From the NCBI RefSeq assembly GCF_030285365.1, contig NZ_JASVDS010000002.1, positions 62,001 to 126,000 of the forward strand: DNA of 64,000 nt, written 5' to 3'. The notes beneath the pieces are model-generated. The model searched no databases, was not told the DNA's origin, and worked only from the letters and a program-made list of their open reading frames with translations. This document shows positions 18,950 to 29,236 of this stretch, one piece after another (position 1 is the stretch's first letter; the number at the start of each line of letters is the position of its first letter). This stretch comes from Roseateles subflavus (lineage in GTDB: Bacteria > Pseudomonadota > Gammaproteobacteria > Burkholderiales > Burkholderiaceae_C). A program made the translations under genes and the position numbers.

Positions 18950-20644
18950 TCAGGATCGACCGGCCTCCCAGGCGGCACGGCAGGCCGTGAGGCGCTGTGC
19001 ATCCAGCCCGCGCACGAGGCAGACGGCCGAGACGCCGCAGCGCGCGGCCGCCTCCACCTGAGCCGCCTCCAGCACGCCGCCGATCGCCACGACCGGCCGC
19101 CCCGCCATGCGCGCCCACCACGCCAGCTGGCTCAGACCCTGGGCCAGCCAGGGCATGTGCTTGGTCGTGGTGGCCCAGACGGGGCCGCAGGCGATGTAGC
19201 GCGGCGCCAGCCCGCGTGCCCGCACCAGCTCCCACAGGCTGTGGCTGGACAGGCCGAGCGCCATGCCGCTGTCCAGGATCCGCCGGCGCTGCATCGCGTC
19301 CAGGCAGGCCCAGTCCTCCTGGCCCAGATGCAGGCCGGTGGCCCCGACCTCCAGGGCCAGCTGCCAGTGGTCGTTGATCCAGAACTGCGTGCCCGGATGG
19401 TCGCGCATGCACTGCACGGCTCGCGTGACGCGTGCCCGCAGTGACGCGGGATCCAGGCCGGGGGTGGTCTTGCTGCGCAGCTGCAGATGCGGCAGGCCCC
19501 AGCCCGCCACGGCCGCGAGGCGTTCCTCGTCCTCGACGATGCCGTAGAGCCCGGGCGCGAAGGCGCCGGGCTCGGCGGCACCGGTCAGCACCGTTTGCCA
19601 GCGGGCGAGGGTGGCCGCGTCGGGGCGGGTCTCGTCGCCGAATCCCATCACCGGCAGGGCCTCGGGGGCGTGGATGAAGGAGGCCGCCGGGCGCAGCGGA
19701 CCGGCACCCGCACCGGCCGCATGCCCCTGGCGCAGGCCGTGCCAGCTGCACATCTTGGCCAGCACCAGCGCGTCGGCCGGCGGGAAGCCCCGGGCCAGTG
19801 CGGCGGCCGCGGCGCTGGCGAAGGTGCAGCCGCTGCCGTGATGGTGCAGGGGCGTCTGCTGCTGGCGCGGCAGGGCCATCCAGCCGCGCAGCCCCGGGCC
19901 GGCGTGCGGGGGCAAGTCCAGCCAGTCGAGGGCCAGGTCTTGCGCGCCAGGCACGGGCAGGGCGTCGTCACCCCCCGTGATGCAGACGCCCGCCTGGGGG
20001 GCGAGATGCTGGCGCAGGGCCGCCGCGAGTGCGGGGACATCCAGCGCCTCGCGAGACGCGGCGCCAGGCAGGTGCGCCAGCAGGGCCAGCGCCTCGCGCC
20101 GGTTGGGCGTGACCAGGGTGGCCTGGGGCAGCAGGCGCTCGCGGCAGGCCTGCAGCAGGGCGTCGCTGCAGAAGGCCGCACCGCCCGCGCTGGCACCGAG
20201 CACCGGGTCCACGACCAGGTCCACGCGCCGACCATCGGCGCGCAGGGCGGCGAGCGTCTCCAGCAGCGCCTCGATGGCCTCGACGCTGCCCAGCAGGCCG
20301 GTCTTGATGACGCGCGGGGTCAGGTCTTGCGCGAGCGCGGCGAGCTGATGGCGGATCTGGGCGGCCGGCACGGGATGCAAGGCCTGCACGCCGAGCGAGT
20401 TCTGCGCGGTGATGGCCGCGACCACCGGGCAGAGATGGACGCCGAAGGCCGCTGCGGCCCGGGCGTCGGCACTGAGGCCTGCCGCACCGCCGCTGTCGTG
20501 GCCGGCCACGCTCCAGATGACGGGGGGCGTGGCCTCCTGCGTCCAGTCGGGCAGCTGCGTCAGCGCAGGGTCCGGGGCCTCGAACCAGGGTGAGGGCAGG
20601 CTGGGGTGGGGCAGGGCGGTCGTCAGGGTCGCCATGGTCGTCAT
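18950..20644 (-). CDS. thiDE: ThiD-ThiE fusion: HMP(-P) kinase and thiamin phosphate synthase
   Basis: 564 aa. Residues about 40-330 are ribokinase-like HMP-P kinase (VIWSVAGHDSGGAAGLSAD; anion hole HGSGCTFASA). Residues about 370-560 are a TIM-barrel thiamin phosphate synthase (LQLRSKTT, INDHWQLALEVGATGLHLGQ, GPVWATTTKHM, VAIGGV). The protein thus makes HMP-PP and joins it to the thiazole phosphate. The ATG at 20644 overlaps the thiG stop as ATGA, implying translational coupling. It is last in the thiC-thiO-thiS-thiG-thiDE run under the TPP riboswitch. Confidence 0.93.
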   Translation of the reverse strand: MTTMATLTTALPHPSLPSPWFEAPDPALTQLPDWTQEATPPVIWSVAGHDSGGAAGLSADARAAAAFGVHLCPVVAAITAQNSLGVQALHPVPAAQIRHQLAALAQDLTPRVIKTGLLGSVEAIEALLETLAALRADGRRVDLVVDPVLGASAGGAAFCSDALLQACRERLLPQATLVTPNRREALALLAHLPGAASREALDVPALAAALRQHLAPQAGVCITGGDDALPVPGAQDLALDWLDLPPHAGPGLRGWMALPRQQQTPLHHHGSGCTFASAAAAALARGFPPADALVLAKMCSWHGLRQGHAAGAGAGPLRPAASFIHAPEALPVMGFGDETRPDAATLARWQTVLTGAAEPGAFAPGLYGIVEDEERLAAVAGWGLPHLQLRSKTTPGLDPASLRARVTRAVQCMRDHPGTQFWINDHWQLALEVGATGLHLGQEDWACLDAMQRRRILDSGMALGLSSHSLWELVRARGLAPRYIACGPVWATTTKHMPWLAQGLSQLAWWARMAGRPVVAIGGVLEAAQVEAAARCGVSAVCLVRGLDAQRLTACRAAWEAGRS

Positions 20645-21435
20645 CCCAGCAGGAAGGCGTGATCGCCCACCGGCGTGCTGGCCACGGCGAAGTCCTGCGG
20701 GGCCATCAGCCCGGCTCGTCGGGCCGTGCGGCCGGCGAGGACGGCATCGCGGAAGGCCGCCGCCATGCGCACGGGATCGCGCGCCTGGGCCACGGCCGAG
20801 TTCAGCAGCACGGCATCGAAGCCCATCTCCAGCGCCTCCGCCGCCTGCGAGGGGGCACCCAGGCCGGCATCGACGATCAGCACGGCGTCCGGCAGCCGCT
20901 CTCGCAGCGTGCGCAGACCGTGGCGGTGCAGCAGGCCCTGGCCGGATCCGATGGGCGCGCCCCAGGGCATCAGCACCGCGCAGCCCACCTCCAGCAGTCG
21001 GCGGCACAGCACCAGGTCCTCGGTGCAGTAGGGGAAGACGGTGAAGCCGTCGCGCACCAGCTGCGCGGCGGCGTCGAGCAGCTCGAAGGGGTCCGGCTGC
21101 AGCGTGTGATCGTCGCCGGTGACCTCGAGCTTGACCCAGGCCGTGCCGTACAGCTCCCGCGCCATGTGCGCGAGCGTGACGGCCTCGCGCGCGCTGCGGC
21201 AGCCGGCCGTGTTGGGCAGCAGGTGTCCGCCCTGGGCCTGGATGGACTGCAGGGCGAGTGCCACGGCGCCGTTGTCCCCGGCGCCCTGGAGGCTGCGCTT
21301 GAGACCCACGGTCAGCACCTGGCTCTGCGAAGCCCGGATGGCCTCGCTCAGGATCTGGGGGCTCGGGTAGCCCGCCGAGCCGATGAAGAAGCGGCTGCGC
21401 AAGGCACGGCCGTCGATGTGCAGGAGATCGTCCAT
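20641..21435 (-). CDS. thiG: Thiazole synthase ThiG
   Basis: 264 aa from the ATG at 21435 (MDDLLHIDG); a TTG at 21447 overlapping the thiS stop as TTGA is an alternative. It is a TIM-barrel enzyme that forms the thiazole from DXP, dehydroglycine and ThiS thiocarboxylate. The Schiff-base Lys lies in AWVKLEVTGDDHTLQPD, and phosphate-binding loops in FPYCTEDLVLCRRL, VDAGLGAPS and LLNSAVAQARDP. It lies between thiS and thiDE with overlapping ends. Confidence 0.95.
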   Translation of the reverse strand: MDDLLHIDGRALRSRFFIGSAGYPSPQILSEAIRASQSQVLTVGLKRSLQGAGDNGAVALALQSIQAQGGHLLPNTAGCRSAREAVTLAHMARELYGTAWVKLEVTGDDHTLQPDPFELLDAAAQLVRDGFTVFPYCTEDLVLCRRLLEVGCAVLMPWGAPIGSGQGLLHRHGLRTLRERLPDAVLIVDAGLGAPSQAAEALEMGFDAVLLNSAVAQARDPVRMAAAFRDAVLAGRTARRAGLMAPQDFAVASTPVGDHAFLLG

Positions 21436-21443
21436 GGCGCGTC

Positions 21444-21701
21444 TCAACCGCCCACGATGGGACGGAACAGGAGGATGTGGTCGCCCTCGCGCAGCTCATG
21501 CAGGCCGCGATGCTCGCGCGGCACGTGCTGGCCGTTGACGGCCGTCGCGGCGGCCTCCTGGGCCTGGCCGAGCAGGCTCAGCAGCTGGGCGAGCGTGCAG
21601 CCGTCGGGCACTTCCATGGGCTGGCCGTCCAGGTGGACGCGCAGCGAGCTGGGCACGGTGGTGGCGTAGTGATCGATGCGTGGCGTCATGGCAGGTTTCA
21701 T
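21444..21701 (-). CDS. thiS: Sulfur carrier ThiS
   Basis: 85 aa, somewhat longer than the usual 66. The extra N-terminal 15 residues (MKPAMTPRIDHYATT) precede the ubiquitin-like fold SLRVHLDGQPMEVPDG...FRPIVGG. The terminal Gly-Gly is the site of thiocarboxylate formation. The ATG at 21701 overlaps the thiO stop as ATGA; a second ATG at 21689 is also possible. Confidence 0.9.
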   Translation of the reverse strand: MKPAMTPRIDHYATTVPSSLRVHLDGQPMEVPDGCTLAQLLSLLGQAQEAAATAVNGQHVPREHRGLHELREGDHILLFRPIVGG

Positions 21702-22774
21702 GCGGGGTCGGGCAGCGCGCCGAGGCCGCTGCGCCGGAGAAGTTGGTCGACGAGGGCCGGCGCCAGCAGCCAGCCGTGGCGGTAGAGCCCGTTCAGGCGC
21801 AGCAGGCCGGCTTCGTGGTGGAGGTGGGGCTGGTGGTCGGGCAGTGCCGGGCGCAGGTTGCGGTCCAGGCGCGTGATGCGGGCCTCGCCGAGCTGCGGCA
21901 TCACGCTGTGGGCCGCCGCCATCAGCTCGACGGCGCTCTGCAGGCTCACCGGGCTGCGGTCCTCGCTCTCGATCTCGCTGGCGCCGATGAGCAGCTGGTC
22001 CGCCGTGCGGGGCACGAGGTAGACGCGATGGCGCGGATGCAGCAGGCGCACCGGCCGCGTCAGTCCGTGGCCCGGCGCCTCCAGGGCGATGACCTCGCCG
22101 CGCACGCCGCGCAGGGCGGGCAGCTGCGACCGGGCGCCCAGGCCGCGGCAGTCGATGACCCAGTCGGCATCGAGGCCGCGGCCGTCCGCGAGCGTCAGCC
22201 GGTGGGCCTCGCATTGCACGGCGGGCATGGACCAGTGCCAGGCCACGCCGGCGGCGTCGGCCTGCAGCGCGGCCATGGCCTCGAGCGGGTGCACGAGGCC
22301 CTCGCCGGGCAGCAGCCAGGCCTGCAGGCCGGCACTGCGTCGCAGCGCGGGCTCCAGGGCGGCCAGGGCCTCGGGGTCCAGCGCCTGCGGCGTCGGGAAA
22401 GCGCCGAGTCCCGGCTGCTGCAGGCGGTCCAGCACGCGCCGGGCGGCACCGCCATCGCTGCGCTGGGCCAGCAGCAGGCTGCCGTTCAGCTGCAGTCCGA
22501 CCGGCCGGCACCGACGCAGCTGCTGCACCAGGCCGGGCCACAGCGCCAGCGAGCGCCAGCCCGCCGCGGCGATGGCGACGTCCGCCTTCTCCAGCTCGGC
22601 CAGCGGGCTGAGCATGCCGGCTGCGGTGAACGCGGCGGCACCGAGGCCGTCGAACATCGGCTCGGGGCCAGGTCTTGCGTCGAAGACCTGCACCCGGTGC
22701 CCGGCCCGGGCCAGGGCCCAGGCGAAGAGTCGCCCGGCCAGGCCGGCCCCCGCGATGGCGATGGTCGCGCTCAT
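21698..22774 (-). CDS. thiO: FAD-dependent glycine oxidase ThiO
   Basis: 358 aa of the DAO family. The Rossmann motif IAIAGAGLAGRLFAWALARAG is at the N-terminus, and the C-terminal substrate/FAD segment reads NGLYRHGWLLAPALVD. ThiO supplies dehydroglycine for ThiG in aerobes, in place of ThiH. It lies 16 bp after thiC and overlaps thiS, so it belongs to the riboswitch-controlled transcript. Confidence 0.92.
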   Translation of the reverse strand: MSATIAIAGAGLAGRLFAWALARAGHRVQVFDARPGPEPMFDGLGAAAFTAAGMLSPLAELEKADVAIAAAGWRSLALWPGLVQQLRRCRPVGLQLNGSLLLAQRSDGGAARRVLDRLQQPGLGAFPTPQALDPEALAALEPALRRSAGLQAWLLPGEGLVHPLEAMAALQADAAGVAWHWSMPAVQCEAHRLTLADGRGLDADWVIDCRGLGARSQLPALRGVRGEVIALEAPGHGLTRPVRLLHPRHRVYLVPRTADQLLIGASEIESEDRSPVSLQSAVELMAAAHSVMPQLGEARITRLDRNLRPALPDHQPHLHHEAGLLRLNGLYRHGWLLAPALVDQLLRRSGLGALPDPA

Positions 22775-22790
22775 GCGTGCTCCCGGGGGC

Positions 22791-24956
<2,166 letters not shown>

Positions 24957-24962
24957 TGTATA
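24957..24962 (-). promoter_or_regulatory. -10 box of the thi operon
   Basis: TATACA on the minus strand places the transcript start near 24950, at the 5' side of the riboswitch. No clear -35 is seen. The rest of the 24963-25157 gap holds only the motif at 24984-25003. Confidence 0.5.
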
Positions 24963-24983
24963 GGAGGAAGCGTGCGATCTGCA

Positions 24984-25003
24984 CGCAGGCTTGGTGGAAT
25001 CCC
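24984..25003 (+). other. CTTGGTGGA element upstream of TonB-like gene
   Basis: CGCAGGCTTGGTGGAATCCC matches CGCAGACTTGGTGGAGTTCCC at 35609-35629 in 14 of the first 15 bases. Both lie about 140-160 bp upstream of a TonB-related gene on the same relative strand. It could be a shared -35 region or activator site. Confidence 0.35.
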
Positions 25004-25157
25004 GCAGTGCCGGTTGCAGACCGGTGGAGGACACTTGTTTCCGGAAGTCATAGGCGTAAGAGACCGCCAACTTCTGAATCAAAACGACGGACGAGCCCGC
25101 AGAGGTTCCGCTGTTCACGGGATGGCACGACACCGTGCCAGGGGTCTTAGGGTTGCA

Positions 25158-25889
25158 ATGAGCATGTCCACCAAGCTGTATTCCGCCACCGCGCTGGCGC
25201 TGGCCTGCCAGTTGCTGCTGAGCGCAGCCGTGTCCGCCCAGACGGCGGAGCCCGCCGGCAAGGCCGGTTCCGCCTCGGGGCTGAGTGATTCCGACCGCGC
25301 CAAGCGCGATGCCGACAAGGTCCTGCAATGGATCAAGTTCCACGCCTCGCACGCCACCAAGCCGGAGGCCCCGGCGCCGGCCCCCAAGCCTGCCCCCACG
25401 GCCAAGGCCGCGGCACCGGCGCCCAAGCCGGCCGTGACGGCCGCTGCCGCCGCACCGTCGCAGGCCGCCGCCTCCGTGCCCGCGCCGGCCGCCAGCCAGG
25501 AGTCCCAGGTCGCGGCCCGCGAGCCCGAGCCCGCGCCAAAGGCCGAGCTGGTCGCCACCGCTCCCGCCACGCCGCCGGCACCGCCGCCGACCGAACCCAC
25601 CCGCCCGGCGCCCCAGCCGCAGCCGGAGCCTGAAGAGGAAGTCGCGCTGCGCCTGATCCAGAAGGTCGATCCGGACATCCCGCGCCAACTGGTCAGCAAC
25701 ATCCGCAACGGCTCCGTCATGGTCCGCTTCCAGGTCAAGCCGGACGGCACCACGACCAAGGTGGAGACGCTCGGCAATCCGAACAAGCGCCTGGCCTCGA
25801 GCGCGATTGCCGCGGTCCAGCAGTGGAAGTTCGCGCCCATCCCCAAGCAGCGCGAAGCCACCGTCGAGATCGGCTTCAAGCTCGACTGA
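25158..25889 (+). CDS. TonB C-terminal-domain protein, exported
   Basis: 243 aa. The N-terminus MSMSTKLYSATALALACQ continues to a probable cleavage site near AVSAQ, so it looks like a cleavable signal peptide and not the usual uncleaved TonB anchor. Residues about 70-160 are Ala/Pro/Glu-rich with PAPKPAP-type repeats. The C-terminal 85 residues form a TonB-like domain (VDPDIPRQLVSNIRNGSVMVRFQVKPDG ... AIAAVQQWKFAPIP). No exbB or exbD is adjacent, so a direct energy-transduction role is doubtful. It may instead be a periplasmic or outer-membrane-associated TonB-like protein. A good terminator follows. Confidence 0.85.
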   Translation: MSMSTKLYSATALALACQLLLSAAVSAQTAEPAGKAGSASGLSDSDRAKRDADKVLQWIKFHASHATKPEAPAPAPKPAPTAKAAAPAPKPAVTAAAAAPSQAAASVPAPAASQESQVAAREPEPAPKAELVATAPATPPAPPPTEPTRPAPQPQPEPEEEVALRLIQKVDPDIPRQLVSNIRNGSVMVRFQVKPDGTTTKVETLGNPNKRLASSAIAAVQQWKFAPIPKQREATVEIGFKLD

Positions 25890-25910
25890 CGCGGCCGCCC
25901 GCCCTGCCTG

Positions 25911-25938
25911 AACGGCCCCATCTCGGGGCCGTTTTCAT
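25911..25938 (+). terminator. Rho-independent terminator after TonB-like gene
   Basis: AACGGCCCC-ATCTC-GGGGCCGTT followed by TTC gives a 9-bp stem. It separates the gene from the convergent LysR gene. Confidence 0.8.
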
Positions 25939-25963
25939 TGCGGGGTCGGCATCCGGGGGAGCG

Positions 25964-26893
25964 TCAGGCGCCGCTGGCGCTGCTCGGGCAGCGGCTCAGC
26001 GTGGCGACCAGCGCATCGAGGAAGGCACGCGTGCGCAGCGGCATCAGCCGACGCTCCGGGAACACGGCCCAGCAGGGCGTGGGCAGCAGCTCCCAGTCGG
26101 GCAGCACGCGCACCAGCTCGCCCCGGTCCACGAAGGGCTGCGCGAAGTGCGCGCCCACCGCCGTGATGCCGACATCGGCGCAGGCCAGGCGCAGCAGCAT
26201 GTCAGGGGCGTTGACCAGCGTCTTGAGCTGAGGCTGCCCCTCCCACAGCGCCCAGGCGCCCTCGTGCCCGCGGCGCAGCTTCCAGGGGACGGCGTCCCCA
26301 TGGCGGCTGAGGATCATCAGGCCGTGCATGCTAGTCAGCGCCTGCGGCAGCTGAGGCTCGCCGTGCCGCGCCAGATAGCCCGGCGAGGCATAGAGCCCGG
26401 TGCCGATGAGGGCCAGGCGGCGGGCCGCGAGCTGCGAGTCCTCCGGCAGCGTGCCCATGCGGATCGCGAGATCGAAGCCCTCGGCGATGAGGTCCACGCG
26501 GCGGGGTGAGAGGTCCAGCTCCAGCTGCACCTCGGGGTTGTCGCGCACGAAGGCGGACAGCATCTCCGGCAGCGCCTGCTGGGCGAAGTCCCCGGGCATG
26601 GAGACGCGCAGGCGGCCGCGCGGCCGCTGCTGCCGGTGCAGCGCCAGCGCCAGGGCACCGTCGACCTCGCTGGCCACCACGCGGGCATGCTCCAGCACGC
26701 CCTGGCCGAAGTCGGTGAGCGCGAGGCGTCGGGTGGAGCGCTGCAGCAGCTTCTCCCCCAGCCGGTCCTCCAGGGCCGCCATGCGGCGCGAGACGGTGGA
26801 CTTGGGCAGGTGCAGGCGCTCGGCGGCCCGGCTGAAGCTGCCGGCCTCCATCACGCGGGCAAAGAGCAGCAGGTCGTCGGCATCCAGGCTCAT
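25964..26893 (-). CDS. LysR-family regulator of the azoR group
   Basis: 309 aa with an N-terminal winged helix (LLFARVMEAGSFSRAAERLHLPKSTVSRRMAALE) and a substrate-binding domain (about 92-300). It is divergent from azoR, 121 bp away. A perfect 9+6+9 inverted repeat lies 3 bp before its start codon. LysR proteins placed this way usually control the divergent gene and themselves, so azoR and perhaps doxX and pirin are the likely targets, with a quinone or electrophile as a possible inducer. Confidence 0.9.
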   Translation of the reverse strand: MSLDADDLLLFARVMEAGSFSRAAERLHLPKSTVSRRMAALEDRLGEKLLQRSTRRLALTDFGQGVLEHARVVASEVDGALALALHRQQRPRGRLRVSMPGDFAQQALPEMLSAFVRDNPEVQLELDLSPRRVDLIAEGFDLAIRMGTLPEDSQLAARRLALIGTGLYASPGYLARHGEPQLPQALTSMHGLMILSRHGDAVPWKLRRGHEGAWALWEGQPQLKTLVNAPDMLLRLACADVGITAVGAHFAQPFVDRGELVRVLPDWELLPTPCWAVFPERRLMPLRTRAFLDALVATLSRCPSSASGA

Positions 26894-26896
26894 GGT

Positions 26897-26920
26897 GATT
26901 GTTCCGTTGGTGGAACAATC
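26897..26920. promoter_or_regulatory. Perfect inverted repeat at the LysR start
   Basis: GATTGTTCC-N6-GGAACAATC is a perfect inverted repeat and contains LysR-type T-N11-A spacing. It sits immediately before the LysR ATG and about 95 bp before azoR. Autorepression by blocking transcription is likely. Confidence 0.7.
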
Positions 26921-27014
26921 TTATCCATTCGATGGTCTTCTGGTGCTGTCTTGCGATCAATAAAGTTCAGCCATGCCAACAACACGCCGCCCTGCGGCGA
27001 GCAAGGAGCCCGGT

Positions 27015-27653
27015 ATGAACATCCTGCAGATCAACAGCAGCGCCCGCCGCCTTCAAGACGATGGCCAAGGCTCGCATTCCACCCGCCTGGCCAATGAGCT
27101 GGTCGCCGCCCTGCGCGCAGGCCAACCGGCGGCCCGCCTGGACATCCTGGACCTGGGCCAGCGCAATCTGCCCGCGCTCGATGAAGCCACGCTGCAGGCC
27201 CTGTTCACGCCGGCCGAGCAGCGCAGCGAGGCGCAGGCCGCCCGCGTCGCCCAGGACATGGCGCTGATCGAGCAGGTCCGCGCCCAGGACACCCTGGTGC
27301 TGGCCGTGCCCATGATCAACTTCGGCATCCCGACCCAGCTCAAGCACTGGATCGACGCCATCGCCAAGGCCGGCGTGACCTTCCGCTACACCGCCAACGG
27401 CCCCGAGGGCCTGCTGGGGGGCAAGAAGGTCTACATCGTCCTGACCCGTGGCGGCATCTACCGCGACCAACCGAGCGACACCATGGTGCCCTACCTCAAG
27501 ACGGTGCTCGGCTTCCTGGGCATGACGGACCTGCACTTCATCTACGCCGAAGGCCTGTCCATGGGCCCCGACGCCGAGGCGCAGGGCCTGGCCGCCGCGC
27601 GCGAGCAGATCGCGTCGCTGCTGCAGGGCCAGGGCGAGGCCCAGCCCGCCTGA
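27015..27653 (+). CDS. azoR: FMN-dependent NADH:quinone oxidoreductase/azoreductase AzoR
   Basis: 212 aa with a flavodoxin-like fold: [13 protein letters not shown] at the N-terminus (phosphate loop), [20 protein letters not shown] for flavin binding, and LTRGGIY. AzoR enzymes reduce quinones and azo compounds by two electrons and protect against thiol stress. AAGGAG precedes the ATG at 27015. It heads a run with doxX (112 bp later) and pirin (54 bp later), divergent from the LysR gene. Confidence 0.92.
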   Translation: MNILQINSSARRLQDDGQGSHSTRLANELVAALRAGQPAARLDILDLGQRNLPALDEATLQALFTPAEQRSEAQAARVAQDMALIEQVRAQDTLVLAVPMINFGIPTQLKHWIDAIAKAGVTFRYTANGPEGLLGGKKVYIVLTRGGIYRDQPSDTMVPYLKTVLGFLGMTDLHFIYAEGLSMGPDAEAQGLAAAREQIASLLQGQGEAQPA

Positions 27654-27764
27654 GGGTAAGTCCCCGGCGCCACGGCGTCGGGGTGCGGGGCCGGGCATGG
27701 CACCATCGCGCGCAATTCGATTTCGACAAGGCCGGTCACGGCCCCGCACGAGGAGCGCAAGAGG

Positions 27765-28184
27765 ATGATCTCGACCTGGATTCGCAGCGCGCCGACGCAG
27801 GCGCATGTCAGCGTGGCGCTGGTGCGCGTGGCCGTGGCGCTGGTCATCCTCATGCATCCGCTGCATGGCTATGCCCACCTCGAGAACATTCCGCGCTTCG
27901 GCGAGTACCTGTCCTCGCTGGGCTTCCCCTACGGCGGCGTGCTGGCCTGGATCGTGCTGCTGGCGCAGACCGCCGCCAGCCTGCTGATGCTGGCCGGGCG
28001 CCTGGTGGTGCCGGCCTGCGTCGCCCATGTGGTGGTGCTGCTGACGGGCATCGTGGTGTTTCATTACCCCCTGGGCTGGTATGTCGTTGGCCCGGGTGAA
28101 GGCGGCATGGAGTTCAGCGTGCTGATGATCAGCTGCCTCTGTGCCGTGGCCTGGGCCCACTGGCCCCGCCGCCGCGGTCTCTGA
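27765..28184 (+). CDS. DoxX-family inner-membrane protein
   Basis: 139 aa with four hydrophobic helices (about 17-33, 57-77, 82-103, 115-133). The family features are ALVRVAVALVILMHPLHGYAHLE and YLSSLGFPYGGVLAWIV. DoxX proteins are linked to thiol or oxidative stress and to quinol-handling complexes; biochemical roles are poorly defined. GAGG lies just before the ATG. Its position between azoR and pirin supports a shared electrophile or quinone stress function. Confidence 0.85.
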   Translation: MISTWIRSAPTQAHVSVALVRVAVALVILMHPLHGYAHLENIPRFGEYLSSLGFPYGGVLAWIVLLAQTAASLLMLAGRLVVPACVAHVVVLLTGIVVFHYPLGWYVVGPGEGGMEFSVLMISCLCAVAWAHWPRRRGL

Positions 28185-28237
28185 GCCGGGGCGCCTGCGG
28201 GCCGCGCCGGCCGAGGCGTATCGAAAGGAGATCTCTC

Positions 28238-29104
28238 ATGTCGACCGACACGCTCCCGCTGACCCAACCCCGCCTGGTGGAACGCCTGGTGGCCGGGCAG
28301 CCCACCAGCGACGGCGCCGGCGTCAAGCTCACGCGCGTGCTGACCCACACGCTGCAGCAGCGCCTGGACCCCTTCCTGATGCTCGACGCCTTCGGCTCGG
28401 ACAAGGCCGACGACTACATCGCCGGCTTCCCCGACCACCCGCACCGCGGCTTCGAGACCATCACCTACATGCTTGAAGGGCGCATGCGTCATCGCGATTC
28501 CGCGGGCCACGAAGGCCTGCTGCAGAGCGGCGGCGTGCAGTGGATGACCGCCGGGCGCGGCGTGATCCATTCCGAGCTGCCCGAGCAGGAAGAGGGCCGC
28601 ATGGAAGGCTTCCAGCTGTGGCTGAACCTGCCCGGCCGCAACAAGCTCTGCGAGCCGTGGTACCGCGACATCCCGAGCAGCGAGATCCCGCAATGGACGC
28701 AGGACGGCACGGTCGTGCGCGTCATCGCCGGGACCCACCGCGGCGTGGCCGGCGCCGTGCAGCGCGAGCACACCGAACCGGTCTACCTGGACGTCCACCT
28801 GCCGCCTGGCGCCAGCTTCGAGCATGCCCTGCCGGACACGCACAACGCCTTCGTGTATGTCTACCGCGGCGCCGTGCGATTCGACAGCGGCTGCACCGTG
28901 CCGCAGCAGCGCATGGCGCTTCTCGCCAACACGCCCGGCAGCGACGGCGTGCGCCTGCAGGCGGGCGAGGCGGGGGCCCGGCTGCTGCTCATCGCCGGCC
29001 GCCCGCTGGGCGAGCCGATCGCCCAGTACGGCCCCTTCGTGATGAACACGGAAGCCGAGCTGATGCAGGCGGTGCGCGACTTCCAGAGCGGCCGGCTGGC
29101 CTGA
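28238..29104 (+). CDS. Pirin-family bicupin protein
   Basis: 288 aa. The N-terminal cupin has the metal motif FPDHPHRGFETITYMLEG and the GGVQWMTAGRGVIHSE block; the C-terminal domain follows (about 170-280). Bacterial pirins can act as quercetinases or bind enzymes such as pyruvate dehydrogenase, and the motif preserves the iron-binding His residues. AAAGGAGA precedes the start. It is the last gene of the azoR-doxX-pirin run. Confidence 0.92.
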   Translation: MSTDTLPLTQPRLVERLVAGQPTSDGAGVKLTRVLTHTLQQRLDPFLMLDAFGSDKADDYIAGFPDHPHRGFETITYMLEGRMRHRDSAGHEGLLQSGGVQWMTAGRGVIHSELPEQEEGRMEGFQLWLNLPGRNKLCEPWYRDIPSSEIPQWTQDGTVVRVIAGTHRGVAGAVQREHTEPVYLDVHLPPGASFEHALPDTHNAFVYVYRGAVRFDSGCTVPQQRMALLANTPGSDGVRLQAGEAGARLLLIAGRPLGEPIAQYGPFVMNTEAELMQAVRDFQSGRLA

Positions 29105-29236
29105 GGACGCGGCGGGCCGGGACGGGCCACCCGGCGTTGACATGGCTCAAGAATCGGCGGTGTGGTGCAGCGAGTCGTGGCGGCGGTGCAATCTGCACAT
29201 TGTGCGGATTGCGCCCGTGCTGTCACACTTTGTTGC

